From positions 50,514,562-50,578,561 of the forward strand of contig CM034541.1 in the NCBI GenBank assembly GCA_020002185.1: 64,000 nucleotides of DNA, read 5' to 3'. How positions within the stretch are numbered: position 1 is the first letter of the stretch; each line of letters opens with the position of its first letter. The notes below the pieces were generated by a model. It was given only the letters and a program-made list of their open reading frames with translations, was not told the DNA's origin and made no database searches. The translations under genes and the position numbers were made by a program. This DNA comes from Paraescarpia echinospica. Taxonomy: Eukaryota; Annelida; Polychaeta; Sabellida; Siboglinidae. Of the stretch, positions 49,908 through 61,418 are shown piece after piece.

Positions 49908-51675
49908 CCAGGTCCGTAGCCAGGGGGTTCACGTGAACCCCCCTTTTTGTGAATCCCCTTTTCTCCAAAATGTGAACTCCCCTCAAAATTACATCTTTAA
50001 AATGTGAACCACTAATTGTATTCGGTGTTTCTCAAAAGCGTTAACCCCCTCTTCTAAAAGTTGCTGGATAGTGTTCAAGCATTACAAGGAATGCCAAAAA
50101 GTCTGATTTGTGCAGATGATAAAGAGAGAACCGTTATCTATTAAGTTATCATCACTGATCTTATATAGCCTGACTGAGGAGTCTGTCCCCAACGCCATGT
50201 GTGAAAAGGGAAGTCACCAGAGGAATGTGAATCCAGAATCCAATTTGCCAAGCTGAAGGACTTCACACTATCCCAGGGTCTCCTATTATGAAAACGCATG
50301 ATACACAAGAAGCCAGTTTTACACCAAACGTAAAATTATGAGTCCTAATTGTAGTCACTCAGAGGTGACAGATGCATACATAATACTGATGAATGAAAGG
50401 GATGACGATGATTTAACAATTATGAGCACATAAATTAAGCCATACAAAATAATTCATTATTTCTCGTCAGAACTCTGTTAAAAAGTGAACGAAAGGTGTG
50501 GCCTTTTATTTTTAGTATGCTGATTAAGGTAACTACTGACTATTAAAGAGGCTATTCTCAACAATCAACAACTTAAGATGTGTAGCGAGTGTATTTCTTA
50601 ATAGCTGCAAACCCGGTAGACAAACACATCTGGCTTAACATAAATCATAAGTTTCAACTATTGCGCTGGAACGCGAATTTCGATTAATAATGCAACACAC
50701 TATAAGTTTAGCTTCACCTATTTTAAAATGCGTTTGCTGGTGGGAAATCGTGTAATTGTGTAATTGTGTGGGTGTATGGTAGTCGAAATACTGTGGTTGC
50801 TAGTTGCATATTTGTAGATCTCAGACGAGGAGACAAAAATGTGTGAAGGGCCTTTATTATCAATTATTATATAAATGTTGTGTTCCGTATAGTTATAAAA
50901 TACAGTTAGTGTTTCCTGGAGTTAGTGTGGTGTAGAAGATATAGTACTTGATTGTTTGACACATACAATTTAGTTCAAATTCTACAAGAGGACAATACTT
51001 GTCTAATCTTCTATTTACAGGGCATGTTTAATAAAGGTTTGTTAATTTACTAACTTAATTATCTTTATGATAAATTATGGAACTTTTGCACATCAAATCA
51101 GCTAAATATAATGTATCAATTGAGTGAAAACCAGATTGTAAATGTCACACTTTAACTGTTTATTCTTAAAAATAACTAGGACACGCCCACACTCTTCGGT
51201 GCCTCGTTTATTAAATGAATACATTCAAAACAATTGCACACACGGCGAAGGGTTTCTGGTAAATAATTCAGTTATATTAACAGCATGCTATCACTGCGTG
51301 TTGGCTTTTATTAATACAATTGGGTGTAAATTAGGCTTAATCATGCAACAAAATGGTACCAATCTTCACAGACCACATAAGTCCCACTTTGTTTGAAAAC
51401 GCACCCCCAAAACGACCTCGTTATGGGCCTGCTAATGTGGTGTTTGTATATAAGATGAAAGAATATAAGACGAAAGCATCTGGTCCACCAATCTCACACC
51501 CACTTCATTGTTCTTCCAGTTAGAAATGTACCTTCTGCATTATGAGTCCCCACGTGAACATGTGGGGCCCTCTGCATTGTGAAAAAATATAACCCCACAT
51601 GAACTTGTGGCGCCCCTGGAGTCTGAATTGATCAAATGTGAACCCTATTGTGAAAAGCTGGCTACGGGCCTGTTA
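49908..51675. mobile_element. Non-autonomous DNA transposon with TTAA flanks
   Basis: The left end is ttaac-caggtccgtagccag, the right end ctggctacgggcctg-ttaac, giving inverted termini CAGGYCCGTAGCCAG inside a TTAA(C) duplication. Subterminal sequence also pairs loosely (gtgaaccccc near the left, tgaaccctattgtg near the right). TTAA target sites occur with Kolobok and piggyBac elements; Kolobok-like is my guess. The 1.76 kb interior has no coding region. Confidence 0.6.
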
Positions 51676-51819
51676 ACCCCAACCACAACTAAATCAAACC
51701 ATAACTAATTATAATTATGGCATTTAACATAATTAATAGTTTGTGTAATGTCACACTAACTATTTATTTATATTGTCTAATTGGCTCCAACGATCACGAA
51801 CTCGACCCTAGTGTACAGG

Positions 51820-52060
51820 ATGTTTCCCAAAGGTATAATATAATTGGCTGGTAAGATATACTGACGGTAGTGTTTTGGAATTGGGTAGATATTTGAGCGT
51901 ACACACGTGTAGTGGTAGTGTTTTGAACTTAACAGTAGTGCATATTTTGAGGGTACGCTCAAAACACTATGGTAGTGTTTTGAGAGTACGCTCAAAACAC
52001 TACCGTAGTGTTTTCAGCGGGGTAGTGTTTTGAGCGTCCTACACCGGCCGTAGACTAAGA
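51820..52060. repeat. Array of GTAGTGTTTTGAG-type inverted repeats
   Basis: gtagtgttttgagcgtac and its complement gtacgctcaaaacactac occur at least five times in alternating orientation, with weaker copies from 51868. No coding potential. Confidence 0.65.
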
Positions 52061-52200
52061 TAGCGGCAATGGAGACCTGCACGCGCAAACTACGACGACT
52101 TTTTCATGGCAGTCTTGTACGTCGACTTTGTCATGGCAGTCTTGTAGCATAAAGGCAAACATAAAAACTACAAACACTGCCACTGAGGCGTGCGACTGTA

Positions 52201-53200
52201 NNNNNNNNNNNNNNNNNNNNNNNNNNNNNNNNNNNNNNNNNNNNNNNNNNNNNNNNNNNNNNNNNNNNNNNNNNNNNNNNNNNNNNNNNNNNNNNNNNNN
52301 NNNNNNNNNNNNNNNNNNNNNNNNNNNNNNNNNNNNNNNNNNNNNNNNNNNNNNNNNNNNNNNNNNNNNNNNNNNNNNNNNNNNNNNNNNNNNNNNNNNN
52401 NNNNNNNNNNNNNNNNNNNNNNNNNNNNNNNNNNNNNNNNNNNNNNNNNNNNNNNNNNNNNNNNNNNNNNNNNNNNNNNNNNNNNNNNNNNNNNNNNNNN
52501 NNNNNNNNNNNNNNNNNNNNNNNNNNNNNNNNNNNNNNNNNNNNNNNNNNNNNNNNNNNNNNNNNNNNNNNNNNNNNNNNNNNNNNNNNNNNNNNNNNNN
52601 NNNNNNNNNNNNNNNNNNNNNNNNNNNNNNNNNNNNNNNNNNNNNNNNNNNNNNNNNNNNNNNNNNNNNNNNNNNNNNNNNNNNNNNNNNNNNNNNNNNN
52701 NNNNNNNNNNNNNNNNNNNNNNNNNNNNNNNNNNNNNNNNNNNNNNNNNNNNNNNNNNNNNNNNNNNNNNNNNNNNNNNNNNNNNNNNNNNNNNNNNNNN
52801 NNNNNNNNNNNNNNNNNNNNNNNNNNNNNNNNNNNNNNNNNNNNNNNNNNNNNNNNNNNNNNNNNNNNNNNNNNNNNNNNNNNNNNNNNNNNNNNNNNNN
52901 NNNNNNNNNNNNNNNNNNNNNNNNNNNNNNNNNNNNNNNNNNNNNNNNNNNNNNNNNNNNNNNNNNNNNNNNNNNNNNNNNNNNNNNNNNNNNNNNNNNN
53001 NNNNNNNNNNNNNNNNNNNNNNNNNNNNNNNNNNNNNNNNNNNNNNNNNNNNNNNNNNNNNNNNNNNNNNNNNNNNNNNNNNNNNNNNNNNNNNNNNNNN
53101 NNNNNNNNNNNNNNNNNNNNNNNNNNNNNNNNNNNNNNNNNNNNNNNNNNNNNNNNNNNNNNNNNNNNNNNNNNNNNNNNNNNNNNNNNNNNNNNNNNNN
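52201..53200. other. Assembly gap (1,000 N)
   Basis: Exactly 1,000 undetermined bases. The flanks are a low-complexity area on the right (tgcctg runs), so the gap probably spans repeats. Confidence 1.
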
Positions 53201-53229
53201 TGGCAATGTGCGTTCGTGTATGTCCGTGT

Positions 53230-53418
53230 CTGTGTGCCTCTTTTTGTCTGCCTGTCTGTCTGCCTGCCTGCTAGCTTGCCTGCTGGCTGTATGTTTATCT
53301 GCCTACCTCTTCCTCAGTCTTTGTACCTGTCTGTGTCTCTGCATCTCTGTATCTCTTCTCTGTCCAGTTTGACACTCTATCTGGTTGTTTTTCTGTCTGT
53401 TTGTCTGTCTGTCTGTCT

Positions 53419-53473
<55 letters not shown>
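53230..53473. repeat. TGCC/TGTC-rich low-complexity region and (CA)n
   Basis: Pyrimidine-rich tgtctgcc repeats are followed by a CA dinucleotide repeat at 53421-53473. Frames through it are repeat artefacts. Confidence 0.85.
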
Positions 53474-53475
<2 letters not shown>

Positions 53476-53479
53476 AGAA

Positions 53480-54881
53480 TTGGGACTTTGGATATTTAGA
53501 ACAGCAAGTACTTGTAGTTTGTTCTATATATTGCCTTTGCATGGGTACAACACGAACATTCTTTATTGTTGACTAGTTTATTCATGGCGGCAGTCACGCG
53601 CGCACAAGAAAAGAACATGGTTATTGTCTTTAAGCGTTACTTTTGTATGGTATCATAATGTAGACACATATAGACAGACTGGCGTGATGTGTCCATAGAA
53701 CAGCTTGTCAATCACAATGCAAATACACACATGCGCTTGTGCTTGGCCGATTATAGTTACATTAATTAATTGGCAATGATCAAAATATTAGTAACTTAAA
53801 GTACACAAAATAGATTCGGCGTCTCGAGTTCAATACCCGGACCGGGCAGGTATGGTATATTTGATGTAAGAAGCTGGCTTTCAACATTGGGGACTGTGTA
53901 TCCCTTGTGACTCGGAGATCACGGTAATGTCGGTCCCGTCTCAATTTGGGACGTATAAGCACCACTGAGAACGACAAGCACCCTGGCAGTGACCATCCTC
54001 ATTGCCAGCATAGAAAAGTCGGCTTGGCGATAATGTTCTGAAAAAGGCTGACTAGTTGAATGAGACCTCATAAGATCATAACATTGTATTTTGAAACATT
54101 TATTATTGTTTTTAATTCACCATTTATACCGCACTGTGTATTGTACTTTAACCGTTGTTGGTATAATACATAGACAATAAATATGATTTGACTTTTCGAA
54201 ATTTACTCACTGTATGCGCCATCTTGGATTCGCCACTTCCGGCGTCAACCATAACTGTCCATGAACTTGCATTCATCAGAATACATATAATAGATTAGTA
54301 ATATTATATACTCCGCGTATACATACGTTTACTACATCATATCATGTAACATAACATATGACCAAAGTTTTAATACGATTCTATCGAACAAATAACTTCA
54401 CTAGGTGTAGATATGCAAGATTAATTAATGCTGAAAGTTCACACCACAATTCCGGCTGACTGTGTTTGGCAGGGTATAAAGGCAGGTAAATTTTCTATGT
54501 TAATTGCAGCTTGACGTGCTCAATATATAGGGTTATATCACGTGGCATGGATGACCACAACGTCTATGGGAACGACGTATGGCTTAGGGGCCGATATTTC
54601 CCTCCCTTGCAGAGTACAGCCACAGGGGTGGGTCAGCTGTGAGAGATCAGGATTGTGACACTACTTTCCAGAGTAGCGTTATGAGGAGCAACCGATGAGA
54701 TGTCCCGAGCCGATCATTGGTGCAGTTAGCTCTGTATCATAGGCAGTAACGGCTCCAGTGTCTCCCACTTCCTGATTCTCTCTTTTGTCTTGCAAAAATG
54801 AACTTCAATGTTGTTGGGCCATTTCAAGACCTCAAAAGTAAAGTGAATAACATCTTTCAGCTTATTTTAGTAGTCCTCTTC
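53480..54881. other. Unassigned stretch with a dispersed repeat
   Basis: 53970-54070 matches the short repeat at 420-525. 54560-54800 is moderately GC-balanced but has no recognised gene. Confidence 0.35.
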
Positions 54882-55384
54882 TGGCTTCAGTAGGCATTAC
54901 TGCCTCTGCATCTTACATGCCAGCTCTCGCTTTTGACATCTGCTCGGACTGTGCGCATGCGTCTGGCACAATCAAAGATAGGAGTGGGGCAGTGTATTCA
55001 GTTTTCATAAGGTGGTTTTGCCATAACTTATCTATTTTTGTGTCAAACGACTACATCGGCGAAGTATCAACCACAGACTGTGGGAAACTGTTTCATAAAT
55101 CTGTGCGTCGGTATATAAATTAGTTATTTCTAATATTTAATCGGCATCTTTCTTTAAATATTTTAGGTAGTGCCCTCTCGTATGTACTTTGCTATCTCTC
55201 AATGTAACCAAAATTACATAATGCTGCTGGGTCATATTTCCCTATTAGTATCTTATAACTTGCCTGGATCTTCGGGTTTTAAAGTAAGGCATAACAGCCT
55301 TGTGTACACCCGCCTTTATGCATCGTATTTTGGTATTGAGAACGTGGCTTGTCTTGTTATTTTGTGCTTTTATTAAAATTTAAA

Positions 55385-56030
55385 CCTGTCCATCTTCAAT
55401 TCTTTGTCGAGTTTTGTTTTGAAGGAGAGGATGTTTTCAGCGTTCACTGTTTGCTGAGAAAGGTTGTTCCAGTCTAGGAAGATGCGTTGTGAAAAGGAGT
55501 GTTTCCTAATATGAAGTCTGCTTGGTGTCTTATACAATTTTTTTTGTGGCCTCGTGTGCGGTTTGTTGTGATCATGAAGAAGTCCTCTTGATTGATGTCG
55601 TCGATGCCATTGATAATTCTGTAGACTTGGATCAGGTCTCCTCTTCTTCTTCGGTAGCCAGACGTGGTAAGTTAAGATGTTTCAGCCTGTCTTCATAGTT
55701 CGTTTCTTATTTCTGGGACCAGCTTGGTTGCTCTCCGTTGTGCTCTTTAAAGGGTGTTGATGTCTACATTTCATTCATATCTCATCTGAGGCGACGGTAT
55801 GATAGAGTTGGTAATTTCAGTCTCTGTAAACGTTCTTTGTATTCAAGGTCTTTGAAACCAGGAATTGATTTGATTGCACCGTGCTGAACATTGTCAAGAA
55901 CTGTAGTATGTGTCATTAAGAGAGGACCCCATACCTGATTAGCATATTCAATGTGTGGGCGGACGAGAGACTTACGAGTTGTAAAAAAAGACTTTTCATC
56001 CATGTGATCGAAAGTACGTCAGATTATCTC
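55385..56030 (-). pseudogene. LINE RT 3' fragments (segment B copy)
   Basis: Same relics as at 12895-13540: KSLVRPHIEYANQVWGPLL, FKDLEYKERLQRLKLPTLSY and a second RT tail. They share the same decay, so they were duplicated with the segment. Confidence 0.7.
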
Positions 56031-56247
56031 CATCATCGACTTGGCTTTATTAATTTTGTCTGACATATTTGTTTCAACATTGAGCACTTCTAACAAGGAT
56101 ACTCGTAACATAAAATGCTTTAGTTATGCAATAATATATCGGCTCAATAATATATCAAAACTTTAAGAAGACCGGATCGAGCCAGTCTCCTTAAAACATC
56201 AGTCTCCTGTATGCAGTGAAGTATGCATAAAAGTCCCCCATATGCCG

Positions 56248-56283
<36 letters not shown>

Positions 56284-59200
56284 ATATTATATATGGAACT
56301 TCACTATTAAGGTCACAACTGGGACTACATAAAAATAACCTGAGTAGCGAGATGACCATATTAGTGGGACTAATTTCCTATACTTTACATTATATATGGA
56401 ACTAATGTCCTCGGGTGACCTTAATTGTAATGTGGGAGTATTAATGAGGTGACCGTCAATCGAGGTTCAACGGTAACTATATGATATGTGTGGATGTAGA
56501 TATTAATTCGTTTTTTGGCAGAATAGGGTGATGACAACAAGCGTCGTTTTGTGGACTTAACCATCTACAAGTGCATCTACTAGTGTTTTGCATATATACT
56601 CGTCACATAGCAAACACACTTTTGGTGACGTGTCTATCCCCACACTAAATTTCCTCCCAAGGATTCATTGTGTTGCCCAAAGGGATTATTGGGGTCAAAA
56701 CACCAATACCGTTTCTAAAATGGGGGATTGCTGTGAATGCCCATATCATGCTCGTCAAGCCATTTCAATTCAACATAATTAATGTACTGGATTGCACATA
56801 TGAGTTTGCGTCATTTTTTACTGAGCTTCTAAATGTTGATATAATAATAGAGGTGGTTTTCTGTTGGAATGCTCTTGAAATTTATCTGGGGTTTTAACAT
56901 TTTTAGTGTATGTAGCTGGTTTTCTATTGAAATGCTGTTGGAATAAACTTTTAAAATATTACGATTCGTTACGTAAGACTGGTGCAGACAACCCCACACT
57001 CATGTAGCACTTTGTTACGCTTGCCAACAGACCTTCCTCCATATTTTGTTAGATGGCCCCTTACATAATGTACACATATCTAAATTTTATTTTCGGAAGA
57101 GCATCCAACTGTACTTTACTTTCACAAGTTTGCTGTATGGAATATATTTGAATTACTTATTATTTGAGCTGTAAAATTTAATTATTCCAATATATAATGC
57201 TAATTTGGTTTTCTTTTACAGGAGCAGGTCGGCGGCTTAATATAACAGGCGAGAATGTAAATAGTTGGGAGCCTAACACTGAAAAAGTGGGTTGATATGT
57301 TTGTTCAGATAGTTTCGTAACAAGTATATATTGTATTATTTTTCTGTCAAATGATACAAACATACGATACTATCTCTTTTGTGAAACATTAACACGCATT
57401 TATCAAATTTCACATATGTGAGTATGTACCATATGACTTTTCCAACAATGTAAACAATATATTTGTGACTGATTGCTGTTAAAGTATTGCGTAGTAAATG
57501 CAGACATACTACGTCATTTGTTTGTTTAAAAACTGTTGAACTGTATTTGTTTATGACAATATTGTTTCAGTGTTGTGTGTGGCAGGTTCGATCCTTGCTG
57601 GTGTCTTTATAACCACACTACTGGTTGTGCACACACACTTATTCCATTCAATAACTTCAGCCATTTACAATAACTCCACCTAAACTAGATTAATTCCACT
57701 TAAACAACTATTGGAAATAGCACAGCAAATTAGCATTATGAGGAAAGGAGCCAACTTGCATGCTTTCTACAGAAAGACGTCACGACCACATGCTAATGTT
57801 TGACAACTACAACTGTACTCTAGTATGAAAGGCTATACTGCTGATACTTACATCTTCTGGGGTGCTTGCTAAGGATGGGTGCAGTATGTGTAATGCTGTA
57901 ATGCAATAGTAAATTTTTCACGTTTTAAATGTAGTTGTTTGCAAAACTTTGGATAATACCGAACTGTTTTTACTAGGTACTTTTGTTGGTTATGTAATTT
58001 GAACTGACATGTTTCATACAGTATGGACATTAATCACTACTGTATTTGTTTGCATTTTGAAAGAAATTAATCATGTATATTGCAAAGAATATTATGTCCT
58101 GACGATATTGTTTCTAGATTATCAGGGTTTCACTGTATAATATGAACACTTGATGTAACATGATAACATTTGTGTAACAACTTTATTTACACATATATGA
58201 CCATTTACACACATGCTGAATAATATTAGGCATTGGTAATCGACAATAATATTTTCAGACAAACGTGTGTATTAAAACAGGCAATTCTCTTTTACTTTAC
58301 CTCATGATTAGAGGTAATGAGCGACTAACTAGTCTTTTTGTTTTCACTTCTCTAGATTTAAGTACGAATCGACTTGCTCTTTGCTTAATTAACTGAATGC
58401 CAGTTCTTGATGTGTTTACCATAAAGGTGCATGCATTATATTCAAAAATACGTTGCCAGTAACATCTGTACTGTTATTGCCACCTTGAGTTTGTAAATAC
58501 AAGTTTCAAGAGACAGTGTTACTGAATATCAAATGTTTCAAACAAGTTCAATTTAGGGAGTAACAAAAATAATGTTCTTCTTGAGGAAACATTGTGTTTC
58601 TTTATATAAAAATAAATAATACACAAGTTACTATTGATAGTACACAAACTTGAATCGTGTGAACTTTGCTTATTACCCCCAACATAGACAAAAAGCCAAC
58701 ATTACACAGCTAAATATAGATCTACACACCATAAACTGTGTTCATTTTGGAACCAATGAGCATTCCAGTTTTCACCAGGTCAGATATCCACAGCTAGACA
58801 AGCATGTCGATAAATCTTTAAATAGTTTACTACGAAAACCTAACGTTTCTTTACCGTGTGCTTTTGAGATTTTCATTATAACATACTGGCATATAAAATA
58901 TAATGCAACAATGCTGTATTTTTAACATAGATATCATTAAACCACACATGGTTCATCCAACTCTACAAAACTACAAAAGCAGGCATGGGACATGTGAAAT
59001 GTTGCACATTTTAATGAAACACATCACCAGATTTCTTTCCCCTACAACTCTGTTTCTGTGTGGAAAAATATTCAATAAGTATTTGGCATATTTGGCATTT
59101 GTGCACTATAAGTACTTTGTATCAGACCATCACTTCAGTTGGCATAATCTAGTGGTATGATTGCATATAATCTCTACATCATATTAACATTGCTTTGTGA

Positions 59201-59544
59201 ATCTGCCCTTCAACATTCAAAGACAACATTTTCATGCTAGAAAATAAATTAAAATTACAAAGAATTCACATATACAGGCTAATGGTACAATTCATTCTGA
59301 CATTAGTTAACCTCTTGTTTCACATAGACCTGCTCCAGTGTCTAGATTCTGTTGGCGACATAAGTTTCAAATCAAGTATCAACCAGCTGAGATATACCAT
59401 TTTAATCGGTTACATTTCTGTTAATAAAACTAATAAAGCTGACAAAATAATACATTTTGTTTAAGAAACAAACTGTCTCCAACACTAGCCCCAAAACATA
59501 AAGAAACAAAAACACTGTATCAACTGGACGGCTGCAGCAAAGAG

Positions 59545-59763
59545 GGGTGTCAGGGCGCCACAACATACCCCGACAGCGTCAGCGGTGAGGTCAAGGGGTC
59601 CTTGCCCTGGATGTGCAGGTTGCCGACACAACCCTCCAGCATCTTCTCATGCTGACCAAATGTCATGCCGTCCAGGTTAGGCACGCCACCTGAAGCATAA
59701 CAACCACTGTCAACACTCTGGCAATACTGGCGGAACATGCTACAGATAACGTCTCCATCATGT
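59545..59763 (-). CDS. Laminin-G domain terminal exon, present only in segment B
   Basis: Minus-strand open block reading ICSMFRQYCQSVDSGCYASG, GVPNLDGMTFGQHEKMLEGC and VGNLHIQGKDPLTSPLTLSG, ending VVAP-TGA. A Cys, then GCVGNLHIQG and a terminal hydrophobic strand, is the pattern of a laminin-G domain C-terminus. Segment A lacks exactly this piece between gcagcaaagag and acctgttgcc. It may be an exon of a matrix gene of the same kind as the 608-826 exon. Confidence 0.5.
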
Positions 59764-60534
59764 AACCTGTTGCCTAGCAAAACCTCCGTCAAGTCATCAA
59801 AAAATATGTAGTGGGTTCGGACATTCCGTCAAATATTTTGTAGAAATTCTGGTCACAAAAGTGTTTCTTTATGGCAAAAATATAAGGCAAAGTTTGTAAA
59901 GTGACCACAGTATGTGGGAATGTTTGATTTAGGAGATGTCATGCAGCAATAGTAATGTAATTTACGTATATATAACAATTAACAACATTGTTGGCAAAGC
60001 AAAACTTGACGGAGGTCACATTCAAAATCCAACTGTGATGTAAGGAAAACCACGACGTAGTGGATACATCAATTATTATATAAACTAAAAAAATACTTAT
60101 CCATCAGAAGGGATAACTTGGTCATTTGTATGGTTAGGTAAGAAACCAAGTGCTTAGTTTGGTATTTTGTGTGCCACATGGCGCTACCTACAGAGACGCA
60201 AGAGACGGTTTGATGAAGATTGCATAACTTGGGACAGCTGTATGCAATGCCATGCATGTTTCCTGTGATTGTTCCATGCTGCATTTTTAAGTACAAGATA
60301 TTTGTGAGACTTACCAATTTACATGTTGCCGCATGTGTTCAGCATGCATGATACTCTCAAGACTTCCTTTCCTCCCAGTCCTGAAGTCAACAACATCGTC
60401 CATATTTATCTACTCATACCACAGCTAATATCACAAGTACCTGGGTTTTATTTTTAAACTGAAAAAATGCTTTAAAATTCATATAGGTTAAAGTAAAATT
60501 AGTGTGTTTTAATGTTGGGAATCAACTTCACTCA

Positions 60535-61335
60535 CTTCCGATTGCGACTACATCAGACATCCGCAATATGCTCAACAAGTCACTAACAACATCGTGCGGG
60601 CTCGATCCCTACCAACATGGCTGCTGAAAGAAGTCAGTGAGAACTTAGCATCTGGTGTTGCTCCATGCTGCCTGAAACTTGTCAACGTCACCCCTGTGCT
60701 TATGAAGGCAAATCTCGACAAGGAAAATGTGGACAGCTATAGACCGATATAAAACCTGCCTTTTGTGTCAAAGCTATTCGAAAGGTATGTTGCACGCTGT
60801 CTGGTCGACCACTTGACTGATACTAATATTCTTGAACGATACCAACAAGCCTACCAATCGCATCACTCCACGGAAACTGCGCTAGTTCTGGTACATCATG
60901 ACATCCTCGAGGCGCTAGACCGGCGGTATGGAGTCATCCTGGTTCTACTTGACATGTCGGCCGCCTTCGGCACAGTTCACCATGAAATTCTGCTCAGCCG
61001 ATTAGAACAACGCTTCGGAATGGTTGATTCCGTGCTGGCATGGATGCGATCATATCTAACCGACCGGTCGCAGTCAGTAAATATACCAGGTGGCGCTTCC
61101 ATCAAATCTAGCGTCGCTTATGGCGTCCCTCGATGTTCAGTGCTGGGGCCTCTGTTGTTCTATGCGTACTCAGCATCTATTGTTGATATCACCAGAAGAC
61201 ACAACTTGGGCTCCCACCTCTGCGCGCACGATACCCGGCTATACGTCAAGTTTGAGATGACCGAAACCAACAGAATGTTGTCTCTACGCCGAATTGAGCA
61301 CTGCATCACCGACGTCCGCGTGTGAATGATAACAA
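60535..61335 (+). pseudogene. CR1/L2-type LINE RT fragment (segment B copy), cut at 3' end
   Basis: Same sequence as 17846-18645: KLFERYVARCLVDHL, HSTETALVLVHHDI, LDMSAAFGTVHHEILL (with Gly in motif A) and YGVPRCSVLGPLLF. It is interrupted at 61335, where the U2 fragment starts, so the U2/LINE unit landed inside this older LINE. Confidence 0.8.
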
Positions 61336-61397
61336 ATCGCTTCTCGGCCTTTTGGCTAAGATCAAAGTGTGGTATCTGTTTTAATCAGCTTAATATC
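61336..61397 (+). ncRNA. U2 snRNA 5' fragment (about 62 nt)
   Basis: atcgcttctcggccttttgg followed by ctaagatcaa matches the first 30 bases of animal U2 snRNA exactly. The next 32 bases (agtgtggtatctgttttaat, then cagcttaatatc) match U2 positions to about 61 with one insertion and a few substitutions, including one in the branch-site recognition GTAGTA (here GTGGTA). It begins at U2 position 1 and stops where LINE sequence begins, so it is a fragment and not a working snRNA gene. Confidence 0.85.
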
Positions 61398-61418
61398 GTG
61401 TCTTTTTCTGTTCCAGGT

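Larger units (their letters stand above)
54882..61335 (+). repeat. Segment B: duplicated block (partner 12399-18647)
   Basis: Near-identical to segment A over about 6.3 kb, including LINE relics, the TA microsatellite and AT-rich stretches. Differences: a small insertion at about 55493, an extra laminin-G exon (59545-59763), and the right end, where the CR1/L2-type LINE is cut by U2/LINE sequence. The AT-rich middle (56.1-59.5 kb) has no gene. Confidence 0.9.
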
